Below are positions 43,504-53,200 of a stretch of 64,000 bases of DNA, piece after piece. The translations under genes were made by a program, and so were the position numbers. Source of the stretch: JAHIVB01 sp964574705. GTDB taxonomy: Bacteria; Bacillota_I; Bacilli_A; Izemoplasmatales; Hujiaoplasmataceae. The notes under the pieces are model-generated. The model saw only the letters and a program-made list of their open reading frames with translations, was not told where the DNA came from and ran no database searches. How positions within the stretch are numbered: position 1 is the first letter of the stretch; every line of letters begins with the position of its first letter. The stretch covers positions 21,665 through 85,664 of the forward strand of contig CAZNOO010000007.1 in the NCBI GenBank assembly GCA_964574705.1. The letters are read 5' to 3'.

Positions 43504-43887
43504 TTATTCAACGACGATTTTAACTACGTCTCCATCAGCTGATTTAATATTAACAATTTCGCCGATTGCTCCAGCGTTGATCATTTGAATCAAAGCATCT
43601 ACGTCGATGTCCATGTCATCCAAATTCCCAACATTCAATTTTTTGCTTTTGAGCAATTTTGCAAACTCGATTGGCAATTCAACTCGGACAACATCTCCGT
43701 CGGCTGAATCAACATTGATTTTCAGCATTCTGAACGCACCTTTTTTCTGCGATACGGGGAATGGCTCGGGTTGACTAGTGTCACCAAGTGCCGATAGAAG
43801 CTTTTCAGCTTCGTCTGCAGAAATAACACCTTTTGTCAATAATTCCAATATTTTCATTCTTTCTTCTTTCAATTCATCTTTACTCAT
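43504..43887 (-). CDS. YvlB-like SHOCT-domain protein with SADGD repeats
   Basis: This 127-residue protein begins with a SHOCT-like helical hairpin (ERMKILELLTKGVISADEAEKLLSAL). Two short beta units follow, each centred on SADGDVV (VDSADGDVVRVELP and IKSADGDVVKIVVE), separated by a helix. The arrangement resembles B. subtilis YvlB/DUF4097-type proteins linked to the envelope stress gene cluster, though function is unknown. It is the last of four small co-directional genes. No signal peptide or membrane segment is present. Confidence 0.7.
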   Translation of the reverse strand: MSKDELKEERMKILELLTKGVISADEAEKLLSALGDTSQPEPFPVSQKKGAFRMLKINVDSADGDVVRVELPIEFAKLLKSKKLNVGNLDDMDIDVDALIQMINAGAIGEIVNIKSADGDVVKIVVE

Positions 43888-43900
43888 GAGATGGTCCTCC

Positions 43901-44362
43901 TTATTTAATGTTTTTTAAAAGCTTGGCTGCTTCGTCTACCGTTAGCTCGCCATTGTTGATTTTACTTAAAATTTCTACTCTTGATTGTTTCGGTTGAGCT
44001 GGTTCTTCTTGTTTTGGCTCTTCAGCGTTTTGATCTAGTGAATAGCCTAGTTGAGTTATGACTTCATCAAGCATTTTTTTGATGGTTGGGTATGAAAAAT
44101 CCATTTCTTTTTCAATTGCTTTGATGTTTCCTCTGTTTTTAACAAATACTTCAATAAAATACAGTTTTTCAGTGTCTAAGTAGTTGAATTTGGAAAGTGT
44201 GAATTTGCCTTCCATGTTTGTTCCGCAATTCTCGCAATGTAATCTTTCCACAACTAAATCATGATGGCATACCGGACACTCCGATATGACTGGATATTTC
44301 GCTTTGTCTCTTGTGATGTCAGTGAGAATACTAACACCTTTTCCTAATTTTACTCGATCCAT
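43901..44362 (-). CDS. DUF2089 protein with zinc ribbon and SHOCT-like tail
   Basis: This 153-residue protein carries a zinc ribbon (CPVCHHDLVVERLHCENCG) and then a helix-turn-helix-like DUF2089 region (NRGNIKAIEKEMDFSYPTIKKMLDEV) that could bind DNA. After an acidic linker comes a C-terminal SHOCT-like hairpin (RVEILSKINNGELTVDEAAKLLKNI), matching the N-terminus of the downstream gene product. It may be the regulator of this operon. That is inferred from the HTH-like segment only. Confidence 0.75.
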   Translation of the reverse strand: MDRVKLGKGVSILTDITRDKAKYPVISECPVCHHDLVVERLHCENCGTNMEGKFTLSKFNYLDTEKLYFIEVFVKNRGNIKAIEKEMDFSYPTIKKMLDEVITQLGYSLDQNAEEPKQEEPAQPKQSRVEILSKINNGELTVDEAAKLLKNIK

Positions 44363-44376
44363 TTCAATTCTCCTTC

Positions 44377-44724
44377 TTAAAATGTCTTAATGGAGATGTG
44401 CTCTCCAGACGTTGTTTTAACTTCAATTTTGATTCCTCGGTAAGATATCAACTGGTAAATCTCCTGTTTTGTAAGTGGTATGGAATCTGTTTGCTCATCC
44501 TTCATAAATCTAAGAAAGAATTTTACAAAGAATAGGGGCGCTGGAAGTAAGAACAAGATTCTCATCAGTCGATTTGCTGTTTTATCTTCCGGCACTCTGA
44601 TTCTAATTTTAACAAAATGTGCTCTTCTTAGTGCTTGAATCTTTTGTTTGGGGTAAAGCTCTTTGTACGCTGCTTTTGGGGTGATGGACTGATCTCTCAA
44701 CCCTAGCAAAATTTCATTTGACAT
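44377..44724 (-). CDS. Small membrane-associated hypothetical protein
   Basis: I do not recognise this 115-residue protein. A hydrophobic stretch (RILFLLPAPLFFVKFFLRF) in the middle suggests one membrane segment or a membrane-embedded hairpin. The C-terminus IEVKTTSGEHISIKTF has the same short beta pattern as the SADG units of its neighbours. AAAGGTGATTCT precedes ATG 44724. It is the second gene of the four-gene unit. Confidence 0.6.
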   Translation of the reverse strand: MSNEILLGLRDQSITPKAAYKELYPKQKIQALRRAHFVKIRIRVPEDKTANRLMRILFLLPAPLFFVKFFLRFMKDEQTDSIPLTKQEIYQLISYRGIKIEVKTTSGEHISIKTF

Positions 44725-44736
44725 AGAATCACCTTT

Positions 44737-44940
44737 CTATAATTGGTTAATATTCAATAGATCTGTTTTTATAAAGAACAATTTTCCGTCAGCTGAACGA
44801 ATGCCTTCGTTAGTCATTTGCACTTCACTTGTTTCTTGGTACGGTTTGTCTGTCTTATCAAGGAACATGATTCTAGGAGCAAACTGAGAAGACTTCGTTA
44901 TCAACTTAGATGATCTGTGTCTGTTTTTAAATAGATTCAT
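44737..44940 (-). CDS. Small hypothetical protein with SADG motif
   Basis: This 67-residue protein is basic at the N-terminus (MNLFKNRHRSSKLITKSS) and ends with GIRSADGKLFFIKTD, the motif shared with the YvlB-like gene product of this operon. The AAAAAGGAGGAA ribosome binding site is strong, and spacing to the next gene is 12 bp. No known family is recognised. It is the first gene behind the near-consensus promoter at 45045-45073. Confidence 0.6.
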   Translation of the reverse strand: MNLFKNRHRSSKLITKSSQFAPRIMFLDKTDKPYQETSEVQMTNEGIRSADGKLFFIKTDLLNINQL

Positions 44941-45044
44941 AATTGTTTCCTCCTTTTTGGAATTTTTATCAATTTACTTTATGTTTTTTTTAACTTTAAG
45001 TTATTTAATCGTTATATTTATTAACATTATCAACTTGCACCTTA

Positions 45045-45073
45045 ATTATATTAATATTTTAATTTAAAGTCAA
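45045..45073 (-). promoter_or_regulatory. Near-consensus promoter of the SHOCT/DUF2089 operon
   Basis: The minus strand has TTGACT (45073-45068), 17 bp, then TATAAT (45050-45045). The leader is about 98 nt, very AT-rich, and contains the small palindrome TAACTTAAAGTTA. Confidence 0.75.
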
Positions 45074-45103
45074 GCGTTTTTTGCAAATATTTTAAAAAAA
45101 ATT

Positions 45104-45128
45104 AAAAAGTCTCTTATAAAGAGACTTT
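45104..45128 (-). terminator. Terminator of uvrB-vanZ
   Basis: AAAGTCTCTT (45106-45115) and AAGAGACTTT (45119-45128) close a 3-nt loop, followed by A/T-rich Ts on the minus strand. Confidence 0.85.
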
Positions 45129-45551
45129 ATTTTTTAGAAAAGGTATTTTTCGAATTAAAAAGTGACCCATCAGATAGCTTGTATAATCAAAAAGTAAAAT
45201 ATCAATGATGCTTGGGCCTCTGTCAGGAGTTAATAATTGAATACCTTCATCGATACATGCAATCAAAATACCAATCAATAAAGCATAGTTCATCGGAACG
45301 CGGAATTTGATAATTGTAATCAACCAGAATACACCTAGAAAAAAGTATTCCGTGATATGGGCAAGTTTACGTATCCAAGTATGAAATGTTTCAAACGATG
45401 TATTTGAGCCTTTAAATAAAGATATAAAGATATTATAAAGTGTCAAGCTGAAAGATTCGCTGATTCCAGAAGAAACTTCTCCGGTTTGGAACGACATTGC
45501 AAAAGCGAAAAGCGTAAGTGCAATTGAAATAGATAGATAAAGATACTTCAT
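45114..45551 (-). CDS. VanZ-like membrane protein
   Basis: This 145-residue protein has about four membrane helices and VanZ signatures RKLAHITEYFFLGVF and DEGIQLLTPDRGPSIIDILLFD. VanZ-like proteins give low-level teicoplanin resistance in enterococci. Most chromosomal members have no known role. It shares a 4-bp ATGA overlap with uvrB, so it is translationally coupled to it. Confidence 0.85.
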   Translation of the reverse strand: MKYLYLSISIALTLFAFAMSFQTGEVSSGISESFSLTLYNIFISLFKGSNTSFETFHTWIRKLAHITEYFFLGVFWLITIIKFRVPMNYALLIGILIACIDEGIQLLTPDRGPSIIDILLFDYTSYLMGHFLIRKIPFLKNKVSL

Positions 45552-47512
45552 TTAAGCTGGCCTCGAAGTTCGATAATGATGTCTCTTAGTTCCGCAGCTC
45601 TTTCAAAATCAAGTTCCTTAGCACTCGCAAGCATTTGCTTTTCCAATATGTCGATGCTCTTCCTAATTTCTTTGTCAGAGAGGTGACCGAAGTCTTTTGC
45701 AGATTCTCCTTCTTCCGATTTGATGCTTATGGAGTCGTAAACCTTTTTAATAATTGTTTTAGGAATAATGTGATGTTCTTCATTGTGTAAGACTTGAATC
45801 GCTCTTCTTCGGTTTGTTTCTCGAATCGCATATTGCATTGAATCCGTCATTCTGTCGGCATATAAGACAACTTTCCCGTTGACGTTTCTTGCGGCCCTAC
45901 CAATGATTTGAACCAAAGATCTTGCACTTCTTAAGAACCCTTCCTTGTCCGCATCCAAAATACCTATAAAGGATACTTCTGGCAAATCGAGCCCCTCTCT
46001 TAATAGGTTGATTCCTACGAGGATATCATAGGTTCCGATTCGAAGGTCTCGAATGATTTCTAGCCGTTCCAACGATTTAATTTCAGAGTGGAGATAAGCA
46101 ACCTTATACCCTAGCCCCTTTAAGTATTCTGTTAAGTCTTCACTCATTTTTATTGTGAGAGTGGTAATTAATACTCTTTCATTACGTTTGATTGTGGCTT
46201 CGATTTCGTTGATGATATCATCAATTTGACCCGCACTTTTTCTCACAAGAACCAACGGATCAATCAAGCCAGTAGGACGAATAATTTGTTCAACGATGGC
46301 ATCCGATCTTTCCATTTCAAAATCACCAGGTGTTGCAGAGCAATAAATAACTTGATTGATTTTAGACAAGAATTCCTCGAAATTTAAGGGTCGATTGTCA
46401 AGCGCGGACGGAAGTCGAAAACCATAGTCTACTAAAGTCTGCTTCCGAGACCGGTCTCCATTGAACATTCCACGGACCTGCGGAAGTGTAACGTGCGATT
46501 CATCAACGACCAACAAAAAGTCTTTTGGGAAAAAGTCTATCAACACAGCAGGTGTTTCTCCAGGGCCGCGCAGCGAGAGGTGCCTGGAATAGTTTTCGAC
46601 GCCCCCACAAGTCCCCATTTCTTTTAACATTTCTAAATCGTACATTGTTCTTTGTTCGATTCTCTCAGCTTCTAGAGGAAGATTTTTCCTTTTGAAATAA
46701 GCGATTCGCTCAACAAGTTCCGCTTTGATTCTTTCGATGGCTTCTTCTAAAGTATCGCGATTAGTCAAAAAATGAGATGCTGGAAACAAAGATATGACTT
46801 CGTAGTCTTGAATAATCTCGCCGCTAACGATGTTGAATTCGCGAATTCTGTATATTTCATCGAAATTAAATTCAATCCGAATTCCATTATGTGCCTCATA
46901 TGGTGGCAAGACTTCAACTACGTCTCCTCGAACTCTGAAACTACCTCTTTGAAAATCGATATCGTTTCTAACGTATAGAATATTGACAAGTCTTTCCAAA
47001 AGTGCATCTCTTCCAGATGTATCTTTTACCCTGATGGTAACCATTCCTTTTTTGTACTCTTCTGGATCTCCAATGCCGTAGATGCATGAAACGCTCGCGA
47101 CGACGATGGTATCTCTTCTTTCCAAAAGAGATGAAGTTGCCGCATGTCTCATTTCATCGATTTCTTCATTCGTTTTTGCATCTTTTTCAATGTATAAATC
47201 CCGTCCAGGAACGTAAGCTTCTGGTTGATAATAATCATAATAAGAAATAAAATACTCTACTCGGTTTTCAGGAAACAACGATTTAAGTTCAGAGTAAAGT
47301 TGCCCCGCAAGCGTCTTATTGTGTGCTAAGACCAAAGTGGGGCGATTAAGTTGTTCAATCACGTTTCCGATGGTGTAAGTTTTTCCAGTTCCAGTTGCAC
47401 CTAAAAGAACTTGTTCTCGAAAACCGTAGTTCAGGTTTTCCACAAGCTCGTGGATTGCTTTTGGTTGATCTCCCGTTGGAGAGTATTCAGATACTAGTTT
47501 GAAATCACCCAT
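45548..47512 (-). CDS. uvrB: UvrABC excinuclease subunit B
   Basis: UvrB is the DNA-loading helicase of nucleotide excision repair. It has Walker A GATGTGKTYT, the beta-hairpin region FISYYDYYQPEAYVPGRDLYIEKD, helicase motifs up to QIIGRAARN, and the C-terminal UVR motif (LEKQMLASAKELDFERAAELRD). The start is ATG 47512 (MGDFKLVSEYSPTGDQPKAI). The frame to 47548 runs through the -10 at 47529-47534, so the first 12 residues cannot be made. GGTGAT lies 3 bases upstream. Full length at 654 residues. uvrA is not adjacent. Confidence 0.97.
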   Translation of the reverse strand: MGDFKLVSEYSPTGDQPKAIHELVENLNYGFREQVLLGATGTGKTYTIGNVIEQLNRPTLVLAHNKTLAGQLYSELKSLFPENRVEYFISYYDYYQPEAYVPGRDLYIEKDAKTNEEIDEMRHAATSSLLERRDTIVVASVSCIYGIGDPEEYKKGMVTIRVKDTSGRDALLERLVNILYVRNDIDFQRGSFRVRGDVVEVLPPYEAHNGIRIEFNFDEIYRIREFNIVSGEIIQDYEVISLFPASHFLTNRDTLEEAIERIKAELVERIAYFKRKNLPLEAERIEQRTMYDLEMLKEMGTCGGVENYSRHLSLRGPGETPAVLIDFFPKDFLLVVDESHVTLPQVRGMFNGDRSRKQTLVDYGFRLPSALDNRPLNFEEFLSKINQVIYCSATPGDFEMERSDAIVEQIIRPTGLIDPLVLVRKSAGQIDDIINEIEATIKRNERVLITTLTIKMSEDLTEYLKGLGYKVAYLHSEIKSLERLEIIRDLRIGTYDILVGINLLREGLDLPEVSFIGILDADKEGFLRSARSLVQIIGRAARNVNGKVVLYADRMTDSMQYAIRETNRRRAIQVLHNEEHHIIPKTIIKKVYDSISIKSEEGESAKDFGHLSDKEIRKSIDILEKQMLASAKELDFERAAELRDIIIELRGQLK

Positions 47513-47528
47513 TTTATCACCTGGTAAT

Positions 47529-47537
47529 AGTATATCA
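47529..47537 (-). promoter_or_regulatory. Extended -10 promoter of uvrB
   Basis: The minus strand reads TGATATACT, 7 bases, GGTGAT, 3 bases, ATG. The predicted leader is about 10 nt. It is divergent from the radical SAM promoter in the same gap. Confidence 0.7.
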
Positions 47538-47552
47538 TATTCGTTCATTTGA

Positions 47553-47580
47553 TTGCGTAATAATTCTTATCTGTTAAAAT
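47553..47580 (+). promoter_or_regulatory. Promoter of the B12/radical SAM gene
   Basis: TTGCGT (47553-47558), a 16-bp spacer containing TG, then TAAAAT (47575-47580). GGTGAT begins 6 bases later and the TTG start follows. The predicted leader is about 10 nt. Confidence 0.65.
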
Positions 47581-47596
47581 AGAGTTGGTGATTTAA

Positions 47597-49237
47597 TTGA
47601 AAACAATTCTATGCGGCATTGATTCAAAATACATCCATGCCAACCTTGCCATTCGTTACCTGAAAGCCAATACTTCATATGAAACCACGTTGATGGAATA
47701 TACGATTAAAGATCGTGTTTTTGACATTGTCGAGGAAATATTAAAAGCAGAACCCGAGATTATCGGATTCAGCACTTACATTTGGAATATCGAAATGGTT
47801 AAACAAATCACGATAAATTTGAAAGAAAAGAAAGAGATCATCGTGATTTGGGGCGGACCTGAAAGCAGCTTTGATGAAGTGTTTTTCATGAAAGAAAATC
47901 CGGTTGACTTTATCATTAGAGGTGAAGGAGAACTCTCGTTTCACGAATTGTTGGAAGCATTGCATCACAATACAACTTATGAAAACATCTCTGGACTGAC
48001 TTACCGATTAAATCACAAAATTGTATCAAATCCATTTAAGGATATCAAAGACTTAAATGCACTCAAATCTCCTTATTTGGAGATTGAAGATCCTTTGTTT
48101 GTTTCTTCGAAAATCAACTATGTGGAAACTTCAAGAGGGTGTCCATTTCACTGCTCCTACTGTTTAGCTTCTTTAGATAATTCCGTTCGATTTTTCAATA
48201 TCGAAAGGGTCCAAGAAGAGTTGTTGCACTTGATGTCGCTTGGAGCCAAAACATTCAAATTTCTGGATAGAACGTTTAATGCTTCTCCAAAATATGCGAT
48301 ATCTGTTTTCGATTTTATCATTAATAATCATAAAAAGGGAATGAGCTTCCAGTTTGAAATTACAGGAGATATCTTAAAAAAGGAAATTATTACTCATGTG
48401 AATAAAGTTGCTCCTCCTCATCTCTTTCGATTTGAAATCGGAGTTCAGTCAACGAACTCGGAAACGAATCTCGCTGTGAATCGAATTCAAAACAATGAAG
48501 TCTTGTTTGAAAACATCAAAGCGATAAAGGATGGCAGCGTCATCGACATGCATCTTGACTTAATTGCAGGTCTTCCTTTGGAAGATTTAAATCGATTCAA
48601 AGATACTTTTAACGATGTCTTTGCTCTATATGCAAAAGAGTTACAGCTTGGTTTTTTGAAAATGTTGAGAGGGACACCAATCCGTTTACAGGCACAAAAG
48701 TATGGCTATCAATTTAACGAAACTCCTCCATATGAAATTATAAGAAACAATTCCTTGTCTGAAAAAGATATCCAAGAAATTCATAAAGTGGAGGAAATGG
48801 TCGAAATCTATTGGAATAAAGGTTTCATGAACTCAACCATCGAAGCAATAACAAAAAAACAAAATTCAACATTTGATTTTTTTCTCGATTTATACTGCTT
48901 TCTTGAAGAAAAAGAATTTGATCCCCATCGTTACCAGCTTCATGACTTGTTTCTTTTGTTCCACGAGTTCATTCAATCAAACCATCCAAGCGAAGTATAT
49001 TCTATTTTTTCAATGTTAAAAAAGGATTATTTGATTTATCATAAAATTAAGCCAAAAATATGGTGGGCTTCTGAATTTGAAAACAAGAATCAAATCCTTA
49101 GAAACATTCATGAAATGCATCCTGATTATCCCATCGATGATTATTACAAATACGGCGTAATCACACGGTATTTTGATAAGATTCTTCTAATCTTATATTT
49201 CCCAAATCAAACAAAATTAATTGAATTTGTTCAATAA
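47597..49237 (+). CDS. Cobalamin-binding radical SAM protein (DUF4080-like)
   Basis: This 546-residue enzyme has an N-terminal B12-binding-like domain (about residues 1-130: GIDSKYIHANLAIRYLKA, IIGFSTYIWN, WGGPES), a radical SAM domain with CPFHCSYC, and a C-terminal DUF4080-type region. Relatives are class B methylase-like proteins of unknown substrate. The start is TTG 47597, supported by the family-typical N-terminus and by GGTGAT four bases before it. It is divergent from uvrB and converges on pfkA across a shared terminator. The absence of a DxHxxG B12-binding motif means B12 binding is uncertain. Confidence 0.82.
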   Translation: MKTILCGIDSKYIHANLAIRYLKANTSYETTLMEYTIKDRVFDIVEEILKAEPEIIGFSTYIWNIEMVKQITINLKEKKEIIVIWGGPESSFDEVFFMKENPVDFIIRGEGELSFHELLEALHHNTTYENISGLTYRLNHKIVSNPFKDIKDLNALKSPYLEIEDPLFVSSKINYVETSRGCPFHCSYCLASLDNSVRFFNIERVQEELLHLMSLGAKTFKFLDRTFNASPKYAISVFDFIINNHKKGMSFQFEITGDILKKEIITHVNKVAPPHLFRFEIGVQSTNSETNLAVNRIQNNEVLFENIKAIKDGSVIDMHLDLIAGLPLEDLNRFKDTFNDVFALYAKELQLGFLKMLRGTPIRLQAQKYGYQFNETPPYEIIRNNSLSEKDIQEIHKVEEMVEIYWNKGFMNSTIEAITKKQNSTFDFFLDLYCFLEEKEFDPHRYQLHDLFLLFHEFIQSNHPSEVYSIFSMLKKDYLIYHKIKPKIWWASEFENKNQILRNIHEMHPDYPIDDYYKYGVITRYFDKILLILYFPNQTKLIEFVQ

Positions 49238-49262
49238 AAAAAAGCTCATCGAGCTTTTTTTT
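49236..49262. terminator. Bidirectional terminator, radical SAM gene and pfkA
   Basis: AAGCTC and GAGCTT arms extended by long A and T runs (49236-49247/49251-49262) close a 3-nt loop. Confidence 0.85.
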
Positions 49263-50214
49263 AATTCAATTTGGTTAGATAACCGTATAAATCTGTAATT
49301 TGGTTTTTAGATTGACTTAGTGCATCAAGTATATTGCAATGACTGATGTTCAATCCTTTTGAAGTGACAGCCTGTCCTCCAAGACCTTGCCTTAACAGTT
49401 CTACCGCATATGATCCCATCTTGCTTGCAAGAATGCGATCAAAAGCGCTTGGAGTTCCTCCACGCTGTATATAGCCAAGAACCGTAGCTCTCGCCTCATA
49501 CCCAGAGTTTTCTTCGACATCTTTTGCTAATTCAAATACATCCGTGATATGCTCGGCAACGACAATAATCAAATGGCGTTTTCCAACGGAGTTTGCATGA
49601 GAGACTTGACGAAGAATGTCCTCTCTGTTAAATCCTGTTTCTTTCGTAATGACAATTTCCGCTCCGCAGGCAATTCCGGCATAAACCGAAAGGTCCCCAC
49701 ATTCTCTACCCATAACTTCAACAACGGTACATCTTTGATGAGAAAAAGAGGTATCTCGCAACTTATCGATTGCGCCAATCGCGGTGTCGAGTGCAGTAAA
49801 AAATCCAATTGTATACTCTGTCGAAGCAATATCATTATCAATGGTTCCCGGAAGTGCGATGCAATTGATTCCCATATCCGTTAAAGCTTGTGCTCCGCGG
49901 TAGGTACCATCTCCACCGATGACCACAAGAGCGTCAATTCCATGCTCCTTCAAATTGTTCACTGCGATTTCTCTGACATATAACTCTTTGAATTCTTTCA
50001 ATCTGGAAGATCCTAAAATCGTTCCACCTCGATTTAAAATTTGACCAACGTCATTGTGGTCAAGTTTTTTTATCTTCCCTTCTACCAAGCCTTTATATCC
50101 ATCATAAATGCCATAGGCATCCATACCATAATGTAGCGCAGTCCTAACAACGGCTCTAACTGCCGCATTCATTCCAGGAGCGTCTCCTCCGGATGTCAAT
50201 ACACCAATTTTCAT
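49261..50214 (-). CDS. pfkA: ATP-dependent 6-phosphofructokinase
   Basis: This glycolytic enzyme phosphorylates fructose-6-phosphate. It has GVLTSGGDAPGMNAAVR, IVIGGDGTYRGAQ, PGTIDNDIASTEYTIGF and VVEVMGRECGDL. The Gly in GGDGT is typical of ATP-dependent enzymes rather than PPi-dependent ones. The start is ATG 50214 (MKIGVLTSGG), with AAAGGAGA 7 nt upstream and an ATGA overlap with dnaE. The product of 317 residues is normal length. dnaE-pfkA linkage recurs in Firmicutes. Confidence 0.97.
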   Translation of the reverse strand: MKIGVLTSGGDAPGMNAAVRAVVRTALHYGMDAYGIYDGYKGLVEGKIKKLDHNDVGQILNRGGTILGSSRLKEFKELYVREIAVNNLKEHGIDALVVIGGDGTYRGAQALTDMGINCIALPGTIDNDIASTEYTIGFFTALDTAIGAIDKLRDTSFSHQRCTVVEVMGRECGDLSVYAGIACGAEIVITKETGFNREDILRQVSHANSVGKRHLIIVVAEHITDVFELAKDVEENSGYEARATVLGYIQRGGTPSAFDRILASKMGSYAVELLRQGLGGQAVTSKGLNISHCNILDALSQSKNQITDLYGYLTKLN

Positions 50215-53200
50215 AATTCGTCTCCTTTCCATAATTGAAGTGATTCAATCACGACTTGCGTCTTGTGATTTCTCTCTTCTTTTCTTCCTTTAATTAAATA
50301 TAATTGCTCTTTTTCCAGAATGCTTTTGTACCTTGTGAAATCATTGTTGAAAAGAACGCATTCTATCTGAGTGAATTGATCTTCAAATGTGAGAAAAGCC
50401 ATTTCATCGCCATTTTTTGTATTGATGACTTTCAATCTCAATAATGCCCCAAGAAACTTCATATTTCCATCTTTTCGATTCCACGCATCCGTTACAGTGT
50501 CAATGTTGTTGTTTTCCAACAGTGGCAGATATTGAGTCATCGGGTGGAACCTTAAGTTGAATCCAATCAGTTCTTTCTCGGCTTTCTGGAGGGTTTCAAA
50601 ATCGTATTCATCATATTTCAAAAATACGAAATCTTCTTCTTTCGCCATTTGTGGAATGCTTAAAAAAGCGGTAATTTGTTTGATGTTTTCAATCATCGTT
50701 CGTTTCGTCAAATTGAATTGATCGAACATACCAATCATAACCATTGATTCGACAACTCTGGAATTGACATCTGTTGCACGACGCATGAAATCTAAGAAGC
50801 TTGTGAATGGCCTATCGCCTTTGGAAACTTCTAATTTGTCTGCGACAATTGATCCAATATTCTTAACCCCAAGATATGGATATCTTATATTTTTGTTTTC
50901 AAAACGATAGTGTTTTTCGGAGAGGTTGATGTCGGGTGGCAACACCGTGATACCAAGCTTTCTGCATTCTTTAATGTAATCATTCGTCGCTCTTTGAGAG
51001 CCGATAGATGAATCTAATAGTTCCGCCATAAAAAAAGTCGGATAATTTGCTTTCAAATAAGCCATCCAATAAGCTACCAAACTGTAGACAACAGAGTGGC
51101 TTTTATTGAATCCATAATTTGCGAACTTCACAATCAAGTCATAGATTTGATTACTGACGACTTCATCTCGGTGATTTTTTAGACAGGAAGCAATAAATTT
51201 TGCACGTTCTTCTTGCAAGACCGCCTCTTTTTTCTTTGAAACTGCACGTCTTAAAACATCTGCCTCACCTAATGAGTATCCAGCAAATACATTTGCGATT
51301 TTCATGATTTGTTCCTGATAGACAATGATTCCTTCCGTTGATTCCAATATTGGTTTTAAATCTTCATGAAGGAATGAAACTTTTTCTTTTTTATTTCTTC
51401 TGCTTAAGAAAGACGGTATACTCTCCATGGGGCCCGGTCGGAAAAGCGCGATACAAGTTGAGATGTCTTCAAACTCTTCGATTTGCATCTCTCTCAGCAG
51501 ATTCATCATTCCAGTTGACTCCAATTGGAATACTCCGAGTGTATCTACATGTTTTAATAATTCAAAAGTTTTGGGGTCGTCATACGGGATTTTATAAATA
51601 TCAATTTCTTCTTTTGTATTTTCTTGAATCAAATTCAATACATTTTGAATGGTCGAGAGATTCCTTAATCCCAAAAAGTCTATTTTTAAAAGACCAATAT
51701 TTTCCAAATCAGACGCTTCATACTGGGTTTGATACATTCCAGCAAGTCCAGACTGAATCGGCGAGTATTTCGTGATTGGTTGATCCGTAATAATAATTCC
51801 TGCTGGATGAGTGGAGACAAGTCTTGGTAGCCCAACAAACTTTGAAGCTATTTCAAACAGAAAAGCTATTTCTTTGTTTTGCATTAAATTGGAGTATTGT
51901 TTTTCATGGGTATTAACAAATTCATCGATTGAATTATTAGCTTCTCCGATATACGACGTAATCTCAGAAACAACCGTTTCTGGCACATTCAAGATTCTAG
52001 CGGTGTCCCTTAAAGCAGATTTACCTTGAAATGTACCAAAGGTAATAATGGATACCACATGATCGTGTCCGTATTTTGATGCAACGTATTGAATGACTTC
52101 TTCCCTTCGATCGTCCGGAAAATCCAAATCGATGTCTGGCATCGTTATCCTTTCCGGATTCAGAAACCTTTCAAAGTACAAATCAAAATCCAGCGGGTCA
52201 ATGTCAACAATTCCAAGTACATAAGCTACGAGACTACCCGCAGCGGACCCTCTACCTGGTCCAACAAGGATTTTCTTCTTTTTTGCATAGAGAACAAAGT
52301 CCCATACAATCAGGAAGTAGTCTTCATATCCCATTTTGTTAATTATGTTTAATTCCTCTTCAAGACGATGAATATACGATTTTTTATCGACTTTGAGTTT
52401 TCGTTTATTCCGAAGTCTAATCTCAAGTCCTTTTGTCGCAAGTGCCTTTAAATAATCTTTGGCAGTATAATCTTTTTCAATTGGAAATTTAGGAAGATAA
52501 ATAGAAGAAAAATCTATGTTTACATTACACTCTTTAATCAGGTTCAAAGTATTATCGATTGCAGAAGTGTAAGTTGAATAGAGCTTGTTTAGTGTCTCAG
52601 ATGATTTGAATTCATAATCATTGTCCTCGCCGTTGAACAACCCATCATCAATCTTTTTTTGTTCGCTCAGAATGCTTCTTAAGATTTTGGATGCATGACG
52701 ATCCGTCTTGTCCATATAATTAACTTGATTCATGATAATCGTTTTGCCAACGGATTCCAAATGAGGAATAACCTTCATTTCCACGCCGAAATCATTGGCG
52801 TCAAGTCCTAAATATACATTTTTCAAAAGTCGTTTGCACTGAAGGTGAATTCCAGTCGCGAGTGAGAAATCTTCGTCCATCAATGCACTGTAAATGGGGC
52901 CGTGCGTTGTTAACAATACGAAAGCGACTCCCTCTTGAAATGGTGATAAGTCTTTCATTTTGAGAGGTTCTTTTTCAATGGCTTGTTTAGAACTGATTTG
53001 AATTAAATTGGAGTACCCTTGATTTGAGAGTGCATACATCACGATGGGCAATCCGGAAAAATCTTCCGAGTCAACAAAACACTGAAGTCCCAACAGTGGT
53101 ATAATTTCTTCTTTTTTGCATGCTTGATAAAATTTAATAGCCCCATACATATTATTTAAATCAGCTATCCCAAGCGCGCTGAAGCCCTCTTTTTTTGCTA

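Noticed and set aside
51338..51775. 145-codon plus-strand frame opposite dnaE
   Set aside because: It is antisense to conserved polymerase sequence and has low-complexity, unprotein-like composition.
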